Assembly (NCBI GenBank): GCA_039111635.1
Contig: JBCAQO010000012.1
Coordinates: forward strand, 496,001 to 560,000
Direction: 5' to 3'
DNA: 64,000 nucleotides
From: Heterobasidion occidentale
Lineage: Eukaryota; Basidiomycota; Agaricomycetes; Russulales; Bondarzewiaceae
Of the stretch, positions 22,304-35,217 are shown one piece after another. The translations under genes were made by a program, and so were the position numbers. Within the stretch, counting starts at the first letter, position 1, and each line of letters begins with the position of its first letter. Under the pieces are notes generated by a model. It did not search any database. It was not told the DNA's origin and saw nothing but the letters and a program-made list of their open reading frames with translations.

Positions 22304-24793
22304 CTAAGAGATCCGCAAACGGAAGAGGCAATACAACAAGAGAGGTGTTCCACACTCTGGGCAACAGGAGCTCTTCACGACTTCGTTCTTGATACACCTA
22401 TGATACAGTCAGTAAAACGAAGATCTGGACCAAGATGAATCGAGCACACCTATTGCAGAATATGTGGCCACACATCGTTGCTGTCGCACCACGGCAGGGA
22501 TCCCTGCGGCACAACCTGCAGTATACATGGGACACCGTCTTTGCGGTCTGATCAGATTGTTCAGGTCTTTCTCGAGATCGCGGAACAGACAGCGGGGAGG
22601 ATAATGATGAGCGGTTGACACCGGGCAGGGAATTGGCGGATGCAGGCGTCGATGGCGACTTGAGCTGTTGGCCGAACAAATTCATTACTGATGCTGATTG
22701 AACGTGCGAGGGGGTTGGTGACGTCGCCACTGTGAATCCAGAGTAAGTCAAGGAAGATACCTCGAGGTGCCAAGTCCAAAATTTTAGCACCTTGGCTTGG
22801 AAGTCGGTTGAGCACCAATGAGGGTGCAATTTGCTTTACGCCTGGCGAGCCTGATGGGCTGTGAAGCGTAGAACTACAGTATTGTGGTACATGAGTGTTG
22901 CCTGCGATGTGAATAGCGCCAACTTACTTGTTGACATGGTCATGATATGACCGAGCAGCAAGCGAGGCCGCAGGGGAGGTCGCTCGTGCAGAGTCGGAAT
23001 ACAAATGATGACTCCAATTCGAACCTCTCCCACTGAGAGCGCTATGCGGAGAGTGGGGCAACGGCGGCACAAACATCTTGGGGGTATTTGTGGCCGATAT
23101 TTTCGGCGTGAGCAAGGGCTTCGACGAATCAGACGGAGAGCCCCTGGGCGGAGTCACCGAACGATCTTTGAACCCTGCCTTAATGTTTTGAAGGCCGTGA
23201 ATCTTGTCATCATCGCGACCGGAAGATGTTGATGATTGATAGGAGTGGCTACAATGGATACAACCTCAGCGAATGAAGACGAGACGGTAATGGGATAACC
23301 TGCGTCGGTGCTGGTGGTATAGACTGAGGGAAAACCAGCACTGTCAGTGGTGGCCGTATCTCTGATGCAACAACAGGCGCCCCATCAATGGATACAGAGT
23401 CCTCATCTTCACGGAGCGGCAAATCGAGCTCTACGTCAGCCTCAACGCTCTGTATTTTCCTTTCAGGAGTCATTTGCACGGTTGATTGTAAGGTCGGGGC
23501 AGTCGACAGGGATGCGGCTCTAGCATTGGAAGACATCATCATTCCTGATGGGGACTGAACATGAATGGTAAGGCCATGGAAGATGCGAAGGCCACTCGAT
23601 GAAGTTCCACACTTACCGATATTTGGGTGTCAGACACATCTTCGTTGTGAGAATTCGGAGGTCCCGAGGGAGTTAGAGACGCCGTCTCGACAGGCCCGGA
23701 CCGAATTGGTGTCTCAGCAGCCTCAGCCGGTGGACTGCTGACCGAAGGAGCCTCTGCCCTCGCCTGAGGCAAGTCGTTCTGTAAGACATTTGTGAACCAC
23801 CCTAGCTCTTAGATACCGAGACCAACCTCTCTTTCAAGGTCCACCTTGAAAGCAAGTTTGGTGGAATCTTGCAAAAGTGGGTTGAACACCGCCAAGACGT
23901 GCTAAGTGATTCTCAATTTCAGATTTTCGAGCCGTCGATAGATACGGAAGATAATGACCTCCGCAAGCGCTCGATCATCTATAAAGGAGATCTTGCATTC
24001 CGGACATGTGGGATGGTTCGAAGAATCTCGATAATGTCCTTCCAATGAGGCTTCTGAACTGAAATTCTGTCCACAGGCCTTGCAGCGAAATTCGGGATGG
24101 CTGCTAGCGATGTGCTGTATTCTTTGATCAGCATGCGGGAGATCTAATACAGGAGGCTCGACTGACCTGCTCAAACGCTTCTGTACTTGCAAATCCAATA
24201 GTTGGACACTTCGTACAACGTGGATGGTTAGGCGAGACTCGGTAGTGATTCAGCACATCCTCGCGGTATACTTGGAGGCCACCGCACGCGGCGCAAGTGA
24301 TTGGAGCATGCAAAGCTTGTATGTGCTGTACGGCTGATTAATGTCAAGGTATATAGAAGCAAGAATGCAGCGTACAATGTTCAAGGCTGTTGGGTCTCTG
24401 AAGCCGAGGTCACACCGACCGCAGCTGGGATGATTAGTGGAGTCTCGAAAATGTTGCTGCAGAGCAGGTGCAGACGAATACTGCCGATTGCATGTCTTGC
24501 ACGAGTTGACGTTGTTTAAGGAGGAGGCTGGCGGTGATGGCAGCGGCGGTGCAGCCACAACACGATGCACCCTACTCATGTGCTAATGCGAGTGAATGCC
24601 GTTAGCTCAACGTACGAAACACGGAGGTGTAAACACTAACATCCTTCAGCACCGCGGGACTTCGACATACACACTTGCACTTAGTACAGTAGTACGACGA
24701 GCCCCAAGCAGCAGACGAAACATGCGCACTAAGAACAGCCGCGCTGACGTCTTTATGGCCGCAATTGCACGTCGGATGAGGGCAGACAGGCAT
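22304..24793 (-). CDS. C2H2-RING protein 1 (four C2H2 exons, disordered middle, C-terminal RING)
   Basis: Eleven exons: 24793-24641, 24582-24376, 24325-24167, 24114-23959, 23901-23827, 23778-23617, 23554-23300, about 23202-22928, 22873-22791, 22729-22450 and 22397-22304. Exon 1 begins MPVCPHPTCNCGHKDV. Exons 2-4 each start with His and hold a unit ending HP-x-C-x2-C: CKTCNRQYSSAPALQQHF, CAACGGLQVYREDVLNHY, CKACGQNFSSEASLEGHY. The middle (exons 5-9) is Ser/Pro-rich and disordered. The last two exons form a C3HC4 RING: YCRLCRRDPC, TATMCGHIFCNRC and SSCCPEC, split by an intron after CNR. A hydrophobic tail LLLYCLFRLRIS closes it. RING suggests E3 ubiquitin ligase activity; the C2H2 part would choose the partner. 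The acceptor of exon 8 is uncertain. Two paralogues lie at 42.2-43.3 and 56.5-58.8 kb. Confidence 0.75.
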
Positions 24794-26926
24794 AGCAGGT
24801 AATGCGAGGGTCAACCAGTCAAGGCTACAAAGACGGGAGTCCATGTATGTATACCCATAAATGCGCAGCGTTGCAGCACCTTATACGTGAGGAGTATCCA
24901 CGTCACAACGTGTGAACGTACAGGCGAAAGTGCAGGTCTGCGGAGGGCATGGTGAGATACCGCACAACGCACGACAGCTTTGGAAAGAGCACCCGATCTC
25001 GACGCACCCAGAATTCGAATTATCCCCTAAGGTACAACAGCAGCTGTCAGATAAGCCCTAAGTACGGCCAGGGATGTAAAGATGAGGGCTCCCCGCATGC
25101 CCGTAAGCCCCCATTTGAAGTGACAGGATGGGGCAGGTGACGGCGTCGAAGACTCGGATAATGGGATCTTGGGAACATACATATAGCGAGAGGTGAAAGA
25201 GCGGGATGCGGCGGCCTGGTACAGTCTACAGCCGTGAACAGCGAGACGCAAAGATCGCAGGAAGAAGCATGCCGATCCTCACGCGACAAGAAAGTATGTT
25301 ACGGCCTTGAGGCACCCAGCTATCTGGTAGGGAAGCGACGTCCCTGCTATTGACCAATGTTCTGCATTCGATCGGATCCCGAAGATGCCAGATATCTAAT
25401 CAACCATAACCACGGTCCGAGAGGATGTACCCGGAATGAACTCCAAAATGGCGCGACATTCATCAGCGCGCCGCGGAACGAGGCAGCTGGTATGCTCTGA
25501 TATGATATATGGTAGATCGAAGTCCCCTTGACCTGACCCTGTATTAATTGTACCTGGCATTCGTGCTAGATACAGAATGTTCACATCGCGGTCTCCTTCG
25601 GCGATCGAAGGAAAGTGGGCCTATCTCGGTAGCTTGTGTGACTTACTCGCTGAGTAGCTGATGAAAGTTTACATTCTTACCGGAGTAAACCGCATAACAC
25701 GCCACCTAGCGCTGTATCTTCTCAGAGGAGATTTATCACGGAAGAATGCCTAAATTCATAATCTTAGTTCCAAGATGGTCTGTTAGCGCCGCACATCAAC
25801 AAATAAATGCACTATGGACATCGCCCCAAGAATGGGTCTGAAGAAGATAGATGATTTTTTTGTGATGAGAAGCCATTGTCAGTGGTGAGCCAAGATAGCA
25901 GAAGGTCCTTACATAGTCAGTCGTCCACACCATTGCCGCCTCTGGCCAAGCTAGGAAACTGCTAGGAACTTCCTCTCCCGAACATCTCCGCATCGGCCGA
26001 GGTTGATGTCGCACCCGACCCGGAACAATGAACGCCTGGAATCAGCATTGCTCCATGTCGAATTTTTTGAACCTGATTCCGAATGTCGGCGACTCAAATC
26101 TCCATAAGTCTCTATAAGTTTAGTTATCTGAATGAACTCGGGCCTCGGTGACGCGGAACACACGCCGGTGTCAGCTGGTATGCGAAAGCCTTCAAAAAGA
26201 CCACTGTAGATGCCCGTGACTTCTTTTCGATATCATAAGCCACTACCCAGACCAAGTAAACCGTTCACGAGCATCGGCGACAAGCGGGCATGGTGTGCAC
26301 CAGTGCCCCACAGGCATATATTGAAGAGGCAAGACATTGCGGAAGGCGAGTGGAACAAGACAGATTGAGACGTCAACGGGCCGATTGTCCCTTATTGTAA
26401 GTACCTAAAGAGAAGTGAGCTGAAAGACAGTCATCTGGAAAAATCAGATAACTACTCACTGAACGTCACAGACTATTTGAGGGGTGAGCTTGCCAATTCC
26501 GATGATTTATTGTCGGTGACGAGACACAGCGTTAATATTTATTCGCCCAAGTGACTCTGCTTGGGGCTCTAGACTTGAGGCAACACGAGCAAGATGTTTC
26601 TCGCCGAAACGACAAAAGGAAGTGGAGGTATTATTCACGATTTTCCTGGAAGGAGAGACGTCAGCCACAATATCCGGAGTTGGCCGAGCCAAACCGTCGG
26701 TAAGCTTGTCTCGTCAACTGCGTCATCGATTTTCTGAAAGCACAAATGGCTAGGAAAATCGCCTCTTATCTCTCCAAACACAATTGGGAGTTTAGATGCA
26801 TATAGTACTATTTAAGACATCGTAGAAATGTAGACAAACACTGCAGATACAATATAGGCTGGGTAAAGTTGAAACATTTCGCCTCCCCCTCTATTCCATA
26901 CAAAAATAGAAACAGTCGCGCAACTC
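24794..26926. other. Gene-poor interval, 2.1 kb
   Basis: Only short frames with no domain, splice logic or repeat. The left edge is the promoter side of C2H2-RING 1, the right edge the 3' end of the DUF4336-like gene A. Confidence 0.5.
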
Positions 26927-28227
26927 TTACTTGAGGTAGTACTCGTATGCTGAACGCCAGGCTTTGTTTCCATCCTTATCGATGACATCCTGAAGGCATG
27001 AGATCAGAGTGTGCAATTAAGACCGATTGTTGTGATGAGCATACACCGTGGCAAGGAATGATTCGTTCAAAGTCCCAGTCGGCGACCGTCTTCGCGTCGC
27101 GCTTCATGGCTCTGGTGTTTAACACAATTTCAGGACCACAGAAAAGCAACAAAGGGGAGATTGAGCACGCACTCCTTGTCTACACCGAGCCGCCACATCA
27201 TTCGCTTGTGAGCCGCGGTGTAAGGGTCAATGTTGCCAATGAAAGGAATGCGACCGGAGAACCATGACCGCGAATACTGGAAGGAATGAGTGAGCGGGGG
27301 GCTGCAGGAAGTGATGGATGACATACTTGTTCCAATGCGGGCATGTTGAAGAGCAGGTCGGCTTCGATGAGCGTCTTAGAAGGCTTATGGAGGAAAGCAA
27401 CGTCCTTGTTCTTGAATCCGGAGAAGTAACTACACGGCGGTGTACGTGAGACGTCGTAAAGATAACTGCAATGCCGAAAATTCTTACCATGATTCAATCT
27501 GCATCGTTGGGGAACGGAGTATAGAGTGGAGCCACGATGAGTCGGGGCGGAGAAAGCGGTGAGTGATATGCGACTTACCTCGTCCTCAAAGCCAAACTTG
27601 GGGTCTTGTTGCTTGTCGCCCCAGACTGAATATCCGAGTTTAACATGCCATCACAGAATATGCAGACGCGTCACTCACATCCAGCAAAGTCCAGCCCTTC
27701 ACCTTTCTTCTTCTCGACAGCTTCCTCAACAGCAACTAGCTTTGCATCGGGATACGCCTTTTGAACTCGCCTGTCGCATTCAACGAGACGTGGCTCCTGT
27801 TCAATCCCCCTCTTTCTCAATCAGAGGAGCGACGCACCGAGATACAAGTGATGTACGGAATCCGCGCCAACAATATACTTCACCGGCCCGAGTTTTTCCA
27901 GCGTCTTTTTCGTGTCCGGAGTTAGGGGCGTCGAGGCGAGGACCCAGACATCGCCGTTGGAAAGCCTCACGGCCGTCGAACGACCGCCGATAGGAAGAAC
28001 GTTAAGACGCAAGAAGGGTCTATGGCAAGTGTCAGCTGTTTGGAAAGGGGAGTGTAGGAGAGGGACAGTGTAGGGGAATGGTAAGGATAAGGAGATGGGG
28101 CGTACTTGGAGAAAGTCCAAATGCCCTCCGTAACCTGGAGTCGTGCAGAGACGTATTAGATTCAAAAAGGGGTGCCTGTCGAGGGACGAGACACGTTATA
28201 TACCTCGCGGATGATGATATCAGTCAT
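26927..28227 (-). CDS. DUF4336-like protein, copy A, with an 11-base microexon and a one-base frameshift
   Basis: Exons: 28227-28204, 28134-28106, 28019-27838, 27770-27679, 27625-27579, 27498-27488, 27429-27327, 27276-27173, 27111-27045, 26989-26927. Seen: EGIWTFSKPF, VLPIGGRSTAVRLSNGDVWV, ASTPLTPDTKKTLEKLGPVK, YIVGADSVHHLYLGEF, SCYFSGFKNKDVAFLHKPSK, TLIEADLLFNMP and FERIIPCHGDVI. The layout (HHL, then IEADLLFN, then PCHGD) suggests a metallo-beta-lactamase-like fold, as reported for DUF4336; I place it there by pattern only. Exon 6 is 11 bases, and copy B has no intron there. At 27759-27762 an A4 run stands where GEFKKAYPDAKL needs A5, so the frame is lost. About 45% of residues appear shared with copy B; enzyme activity unknown. 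Confidence 0.75.
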
Positions 28228-28861
28228 GTTGAAGTAGACAAAGTACTTGGTGCAACAAGTGAACAATGGGGAGAACTGAGAGATGATGCGTTCTCTCTTA
28301 TAGGAGCGTTATGGAGTAAAAACGGGAGCAGAGTCGGGGAGCGGAGAAATCGTAGCCGGAGGCTGGAGTCTCGGTTGCTGACAGTGCTTGCGTACGCACA
28401 TGGGCAACCATGTTATTGCGATAAGTCCCAGACCAGTCCAGAGCGCGATAGTTCCGCTCAGCCATAGTCAGCACCTACGGCAGGATAGAAACCAACCGTG
28501 TGCATTGTATCGGCGGCCTTCGACATAGGGAGCTCAGTGAGTGTTTCTGCTCAGGCAGTTGAGATGTCGAGATCCCCAGTGAGCAACGCGGCTAGAGAAG
28601 AGGAACATTCGGGCGTCTCGGCAGTCTGACAAATGACGTATGGGTTCCTGTGCACGTGATTGCGTGAGTAATTTCACGTGATTACGTGAGTCAGCGCATG
28701 CGACGCGTGACGTCTGCGCGTCGGGGGCATGGATCAACACGGTTCAAACACACTCGTGTGAAAATGGGACAAGATGTGCATTATTCGACGAACGATTTAT
28801 ATATATGGAGTCAGAAACCGCAGGTCGGAAAGAATACAAAAAGAGCATAAGTCTTGAGGCG
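28228..28861. promoter_or_regulatory. Upstream region of copy A with a tandem E-box element
   Basis: CACGTGATTGCGTGAGT (28653-28669) and CACGTGATTACGTGAGT (28675-28691) form a 17-base direct repeat with a 22-base period. Each holds the palindromic E-box CACGTG, and the second runs into TGAGTCA (28687-28693), the AP-1/Gcn4 consensus. It lies about 430 bases upstream of copy A and just past the end of copy B. Confidence 0.5.
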
Positions 28862-30040
28862 TTAAGATTGAAGGTAAAGCTTGTATGCAGCGCGCCAAGC
28901 CTTCTTCCCGTCATTCTCAATCACGTCCTATGTCAGGAGAGCATTTCTTGAGTCTGTGTTTTTTTTGTACTAAAATAGCATGCATACCCCATGGCAAGGA
29001 ATAATCCTTTCGAAGTCCCACTCATCGACCGTCTTGGCATCTCTTTTCATGGCTCTGTGATTGCATAAGGGAACGATGAGCGATGGACTAGCTTGAATAG
29101 GCACATACTCTTTATCATCGGCGGCGCTCTTTGCCATGCTTTGTGCTACCCCCGAGTAGGGGCTCATTTTGCTGATGAAAGGGATACGACCGGAAGACGG
29201 TGACTTGGAATACTGCGAAGCAATTTGAAGTAGTGAGAACGATAGAAGCCGTAAGATTATTTGTGATCACCTGTTCGGTACCGGGAAGATTGAAGACCAA
29301 GTCGGCTTCGATGAGCGACTTCGACGCAGGATGGAAGAAAGCTACGTCTCGTTTCTTGAAGCCGGAGAAATAGCAAGCCTTGATCTGTTGCGGAGGTAAT
29401 GATGAGTTGAGATCGCCAATCACACATGCGTCGTGTGCATGGCTCACGTCGTCTTCGAACCCGAATGTTGGCTCGCGGGCGTTGTCCGCCCAAACTGCAG
29501 CGACAGGAACATGAGCGTCTATGAGACAAGCCTAACAGTCGAGGCTCTCACATCCAGCAAACTTGAGGCCTTCCTTCGTCTTCTTGTTCACTACGTTTTC
29601 GACAGCGATTAGCTTCGCCTCAGGGTACGCCTTGTGGAACTCGGCTGGAATGATTGCATGCATACGTCAAGAGTCTGATACCACTCTATTTATAGAAAAA
29701 AGGCTAACCGAGAAAGAAATGGTGCTCTGCGTCCGGGCTGATGATATACTTGACAGGACCCAGTTCTGTGAGCTTCGCCTTGGTTTCATCATTGAGAGGC
29801 GTCGATGCGAGGACCCAAACATCTCCTGAAGACAACTTGATTGCAGTGGATCTCCCACCGACAGGGAAAAATCCGAAGCGATTGAATGGTCTATGCGAAA
29901 GTCAGTAAGGGGGAGTTTGTGGAGGCTTTGAATCTCACCGAGAAAACGTCCACACGCCTGTGGCGACCTGACACGAGTGTCAGCGTCAGAGGGAATGCGG
30001 ATAAATGGGCACACACCTCACGAATTACAGTATCGCTCAT
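28862..30040 (-). CDS. DUF4336-like protein, copy B, intact
   Basis: Tandem paralogue of copy A in the same orientation. Exons: 30040-30017, 29967-29939, 29890-29709, 29644-29552, 29494-29448, 29384-29271, 29212-29109, 29054-28988, 28927-28862. Starts MSDTVIREVATGVWTFSRPF; continues FGFFPVGGRSTAIKLSSGDV, ASTPLNDETKAKLTELGPVK, YIISPDAEHHFFLAEFHKAY, KACYFSGFKKRDVAFFHPAS, KSLIEADLVFNLPGTEQYS, and ends WDFERIIPCHGDVIENDGKK. The exon pattern is that of copy A apart from the microexon intron, which is absent here. All frames agree. About 240 residues. A possible metallo-hydrolase from the HH and PCHGD motifs; substrate unknown. Confidence 0.8.
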
Positions 30041-30766
30041 GTTGACTACACGTGTGCTGTGTGAGTCGAGATGCGTGAGTATGGAAGGTTTTGGTTTGCA
30101 TTGAGTGCGCTTCTCGGCTTTTATACCTGCATGCCCTTTTCACATTGACGTCAGTAATGAACACTTTTTGAACCTAGAGGATGATCAGATGGCTTGCTGA
30201 GTATTCCAGTATGTAACGTATACGTGCCTGCAATTGGACGCGCTGTATTGCGATCTCGGTCATTGACCGGTCTCGGTCCTACTGGAAGAGCCAATCCGAT
30301 CACGGAGCATACGTTATGAGTAGGGTCAGTGTATGATTCGAATCCTGTTCTCGCGGCGATAAACGTTCAATAGTCAACGTTTCAAGGTTGATCAAACTCT
30401 CCGCACTCAAGGGGCATCCTGAGTCCAAACTGAGTCATGTCAGGCCATCTGAGCTGGCCGAGTAGGATCACAAGCAGAATCAATCGATGAGAAGATGAGT
30501 TGAAGTTTGAGGATGCCGAGAGTAAGCGCCATCTGTTACAGAGTTCATTGAGCGTCCTTGTCTCGACTTCTCGACGTCCCGTCAAGGAATGGTACAAACA
30601 GAGGCAAATAGCACATGCCCAGCGTGGCGGCGGGTTGGCGCTGCGACTGCATCTAATCTCCCTTTGTACCCGTTCAACATCTCCTTACTCTCCACTGTGC
30701 CCTCTCATATCAAGTTTTCCACATTGCATAGGTCAGAAAATACGTCGAGCCAGTGATTGAGTCGTG
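30041..30766. other. Divergent intergenic region
   Basis: Promoter space shared by copy B (-) and HIRA (+). GATTCGAATCC near 30334-30344 recalls a tRNA T-arm but no cloverleaf could be drawn around it. Confidence 0.45.
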
Positions 30767-33700
30767 ATGAAGTTCACGAAGCCTGCCTGGGTTGCGCACA
30801 AGGGTATACGCTTGGACCGGTTTACCTCTTTGCCACCTCTGACTCTAATAACACAACAGATCCTTCAAGCAAGAGCGATTCTGCGCCGAAGCGTCTTTCT
30901 ATATTCTCCGTACACGTCCACCCCGATGGCTCACGCATCGCTACTGGCGGTCTTGACGCGAAGGTGCGCATATGGAGCACCAAGCCGATTCTCAACGCCA
31001 CTTCGGAGGCTTCCAATCGACCTGCGAAATCTCTCTGCACTCTCACGATGCATACGGGTCCTGTTCTATGCGTTCGATGGGCAAACTCGGGGCGGTGGAT
31101 TGCGAGCGGGAGCGACGACACCATCGTCATGATTTGGGACTTAGACCCGTGAGTGTCGCCCGTTCAGCAGCTCAGTCATGTCAGATACCTGATTTGCGTT
31201 AGAACTGCGAAGGGTAAAGTGTGGGGAACGGATGAAGTCAACGTCGAGGGATGGAAACCGTTGAAGAGATTACCTGGACATGAGAGTGGTGAGTACAGTC
31301 ACGGCCCGGGCGTCCAAGTTCGCATTGATCACTTCGATGCCCACATTGCCATACCGAAGAACTACATGTCTAGGGATTGGCAAAATGCACTCAATAGGAT
31401 ACTAATCTCTGTGTTCAGATGTAACGGACATCGCGTGGTCACCGGCCGACCGATTCCTGGCTTCGGTAGGGCTCGACTCTCAGGTTATGATATGGTGTGG
31501 TTATACTCTGGGTACGTCAACCCTTCTTCTGCTCGATCATATCTTTATATGTCAGCATACTGTGGTCGAAATGTTGTTTGGCATATGTCCAAAGAAGCAA
31601 CGATCGTTCGGCAGCAGTAGCACACAGTTTTCAACTGAATTGATATGTCTGGGTTCCTAATCACCTAAGCTAATTTAAACTTTCTTGTAGAGCGTCTACG
31701 CAAAATCGACCAGCACAGAGGATTCGTCAAAGGCGTTTGCTGGGATCCAGTCGGCGAATTCCTCGCCACTCAATCCGACGATCGCAGCGTGAAGATATGG
31801 CGAACCACCGACTGGGAATTGGAGGCAGAAGTCGTGAAACCTTTTGAAGACTCTCCAGGGAGCACATTTTTTCAGGCGACTGAGGTTCGTCTTGCGATCA
31901 TCGTACGACTTCATTGCTTCGGGTTCATATTCTGAATGATTCTACAGCTGGTCACCTGACGGTGCACACATAACTGCGTCGAATGCAACAAACAACATGG
32001 GATTTGTGTTCATTGCAGCCGTGATTGCGCGGAATAGTTGGACTTCAGAGATTAGTCTTGTCGGACATGAGAACACAGTTGAAGTAGCAGTGAGTGGCAC
32101 ACCGACGCCACATTTAAAGACTACCTCTAACTTTGAGTCGCAGGCGTACAACCCACATATCTTCCTGCGTAACCCATCAGCACCAGTTGCAACGTCTAAT
32201 ATCTGCTCTGTGGTGGCGCTAGGTGCAGACGACCGTTCTGTGTCTGTATGGCAGACCAAATCAGCGAGGCCACTCATCGTGGCAAAGGAGGTTTTTGAAA
32301 GACAAATCATGGACCTGAGCTGGTAAGCATAGCTGTCGCTCTATCTCCGGTTCTCCTTTGAGATGTTTCGTAAAGGTCGTGGGATGGCCTCACATTGTAC
32401 GCTGTCTCGTCTGATGGAACACTTGCAGCTTTCAGCTTCGAGCCAGAGGAACTTGAAGGTATTGCCCCGCACAGCGCCCAACAACAATATCTTCAGAAGT
32501 TCGGGTTTGTTTTACCTCCCGTTCCTGAAGGCTATTCCCACACTGGGCGATCAGACCAGAGAATGACCCCACCCCCTTCGCCGACACCTGGCTCTGGAAA
32601 TGCGAGTGCGTTCGGTGGGAGCAACGACGGAAATGGAGAGCGCATTAATAAGCTGGTGGCAAAAAGAAAGACAACGAAGAGGGTCCAGCCATCGTTTTTG
32701 GGGGGTCTCTCGAGCTCAGCTACCGTCCCGTCAGCTGCTATCCCACCCGCCTCATCTACATCCTTCTCCGATACTTCCGCTAAAACAGCTCCTTCACATG
32801 TCCAATCGCATCTGGCCTCGCCACTCATTGGGCCTGGTGTGGCTGCGTCTGTGCCGGAGCTGTCGCCGTTCTCACCGCCCATCGTTTCCCGGCAAGTCGA
32901 CTCCGATGGGAGTATGCACTTAGACGTGCCCATTGACTCGATTGATTCTGCGAGTTCAGACGCGAGCGGGAGAGGGAAACGCAAGAGCTCGACCTAGATT
33001 TCCTGGACGAGAGGCCGACTAAGGCCAGGACACTTGGAGGAGACAGAGTGCGTGAGGGCAGGCCAGTGGTTGAAGAAATTAGCGTGCGTTCAATCGAGCG
33101 CGCGGGGAGCTCCGTTGCAGCAACGGTCGCTCAGAACGTGTTCGAAGTACCCCGCGTGTTGACGTATCTGGAAGTCAAAGTGGTCGATGTAGGCGATGAC
33201 ATATTCGAGGGAAAGAATGCAGCGGATGGAGGTGAGTCAACTTGCTTTGCTAGCGCTACTTGATGTTGAATACACGCTTTCGGTAGGCTTGACTGAAGTT
33301 GCCTATGTTAGCGGGAAGCAAACGCAATGGTTGGATTACTTACCATCCCCCATCATCACTCTGGCTGCCACAAGTTCCTTCTGTGCAGTTGGTATGATAG
33401 ATAGCTGCTTGAACGTTTATTCTCCGACAGGCAGGAGGTGAGCACTACTACTTGGTCAATTTCCAAACATGGCTCATGTTCGAGATATATTCCTTGTCTA
33501 GATTGATGCCAACTCTTACGTTGGATTCACCGACAAGCTTCTTATGTGGCAGTAAATCGTCATTGATCGCACTTACATCTACAGGGACGCTGTATTCTTG
33601 GTGAGAACGGTCCTTGATGGGCTTAACTATCCCCGCATGCTCATCTACCCTCAGGAACGTGAAGAAAATGTCGGCTAACTTTCCTCCGGCATCGATTTTG

Positions 33701-34458
33701 CCACTCCTCTCTATCTCCCAAATTCCGTGTCCGATGGGGTTCCCATCACTATCACGTCTCTCTCCGCTCGGCCTAACGGCAGCCCCGTGCTTCATACCAC
33801 ATCGGGTGTCGCATTTTCCTACGATTCTTCTTTGCTTTCCTTTGTCAAACTGACGGAGTCATGGTGGGCCGAGGGTTCAGATGCATGGTCAGGTCGGCAG
33901 CGTACGGCCAATGCTTCGTCTTCCCGCCTGCTCGTCACGAGCCTTGAGAGTGTGATATCGGAGCAGATGCCGCCGCCATCCCACTCTGTGACCCGTCCGA
34001 CGTGGTGGACTACTGCTTTGACGCTAGGTCACCTCGAGTCAAAACTTCATGCTGCACGAGTGTTAGATAGTGAGTATGAATACAAGCAGGTACTGTTGGT
34101 GTATGCCAAGAAGATTGCCGACGAGGGGTTCAGGGCGAAGGCTGAGGAGTTGGTGAAGGAACTATTCGGGCCGATCTATTGGTACGTTCCTGCGGTATCA
34201 TCTAAGGCATGTCGATATTGATATCGATCCAAGGCGGCCTGGAATGGCCAAGGAGGACAATTGGTGTCCGACGCTTCTTGGATATTCTAAACGCGAGTTG
34301 CTGAAGGACGTGCTATCAATTTTTGGTACGTTTGCTGATGAGGTTCCAGAATTAAGCTGATATTATGCGCATGAACAGCTCGCAGCAAGACACTGACGAA
34401 ATTAGCTATGGACTATCAAGACTTGTTGAAAAAAGCATCAGCTCCGAACGAAGATTAG
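30767..34458 (+). CDS. HIRA histone chaperone, two one-base frameshifts
   Basis: WD40 scaffold of the HIR complex, which deposits histone H3-H4 outside replication and silences histone genes. Exons: 30767-30803, 30860-31148, 31203-31288, 31419-31511, 31691-31884, 31948-32089, 32144-32322, 32376-33231, 33287-33437, 33502-33600, 33655-34181, 34234-34325, 34379-34458. Starts MKFTKPAWVAHK. WD repeats include FSVHVHPDGSRIATGG, VLCVRWANSGRWIASGSDDT, DIAWSPADRFLASVGLDSQV, RKIDQHRGFVKGVCWDPVGE, SDDRSVKIWRTTDWELE and SWSPDGAHITASNATNN. The C-terminal HIRA domain is clear (ELLKDVLSIFARSKTLTKLA), ending NED at 34458. The frame breaks at about 32985 (KRK then ELDLDFLDERP, one G short) and 33717-33719 (one C short before PNSVSDGVPIT). 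Probably sequencing errors. Confidence 0.93.
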
Positions 34459-35217
34459 ATGCCAGATGTCTCCCTTTATATTGGATCTCTCACAATTTTG
34501 TCCTAAGTTATGGCCTTGTTCGCCTATGTGTATGCTGCTGTGTTTTATGCCCCAGGTGACCACGCTTGCATGGACGGCACAGGACGGCAACGACAAGTCA
34601 ATGCTTGTATTGTATGGTTTCGGGCGGGTTTAGCACCTGAGCCCCACATCACGCATGTAGGTCTATTTTTGTTCTCTCCGTGGTGTTTATCGAGCGCCCG
34701 ATGGTTCGAAGATTCGATCCTCTTTCGTTTGTGACGTCGCTGCTCATTTTGCATGTAATCATTCGTCCATTCCCTATTTATGAGGAATATCGCTGTAGTA
34801 CATACCGCTATAGTCTAGCTTTTCATTTTTTTTCGTTCCTGTGGCATTCATAGCTGAGGCCATCGCGCAGCAGTCTCGCGAAGCAAAGGAGAGGAGTTGG
34901 ATAACCTGTTTGTCCTTTCTTATCTGTATCTCGCTCGAAGGCGTGAGTGCGAACATATCTCGCGTCATCCCGAACTCTCTTTTCGGCGTGCATTTCGTCC
35001 ACGTTTTCCGTTTTGGCTACACCGCAATTTCATTCAGCGTTAGAATGCGCAAAGTACACTCCAGATGGTGTGCTTGCGTTTTTGCTCCCCTGGTGCCTTC
35101 GCGTTCTCGCTTTAAAACATCCCTCAGGTGCTTCTGTATGGATTTCACGCCGGGACATCATCTTCGCTGCTGCTTGACTGCGTCAATTGGCGGGTTCCTC
35201 GACGTCCTCGACTCGCC
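34459..35217. other. Intergenic, nothing recognised
   Basis: 3' flank of HIRA and upstream region of the transporter. Frames on both strands lack domains. CT-rich stretches precede the transporter ATG. Confidence 0.5.

Noticed and set aside
30320..30360. Possible tRNA (GATTCGAATCC)
   Set aside because: No matching acceptor stem, D-arm or anticodon arm could be drawn.
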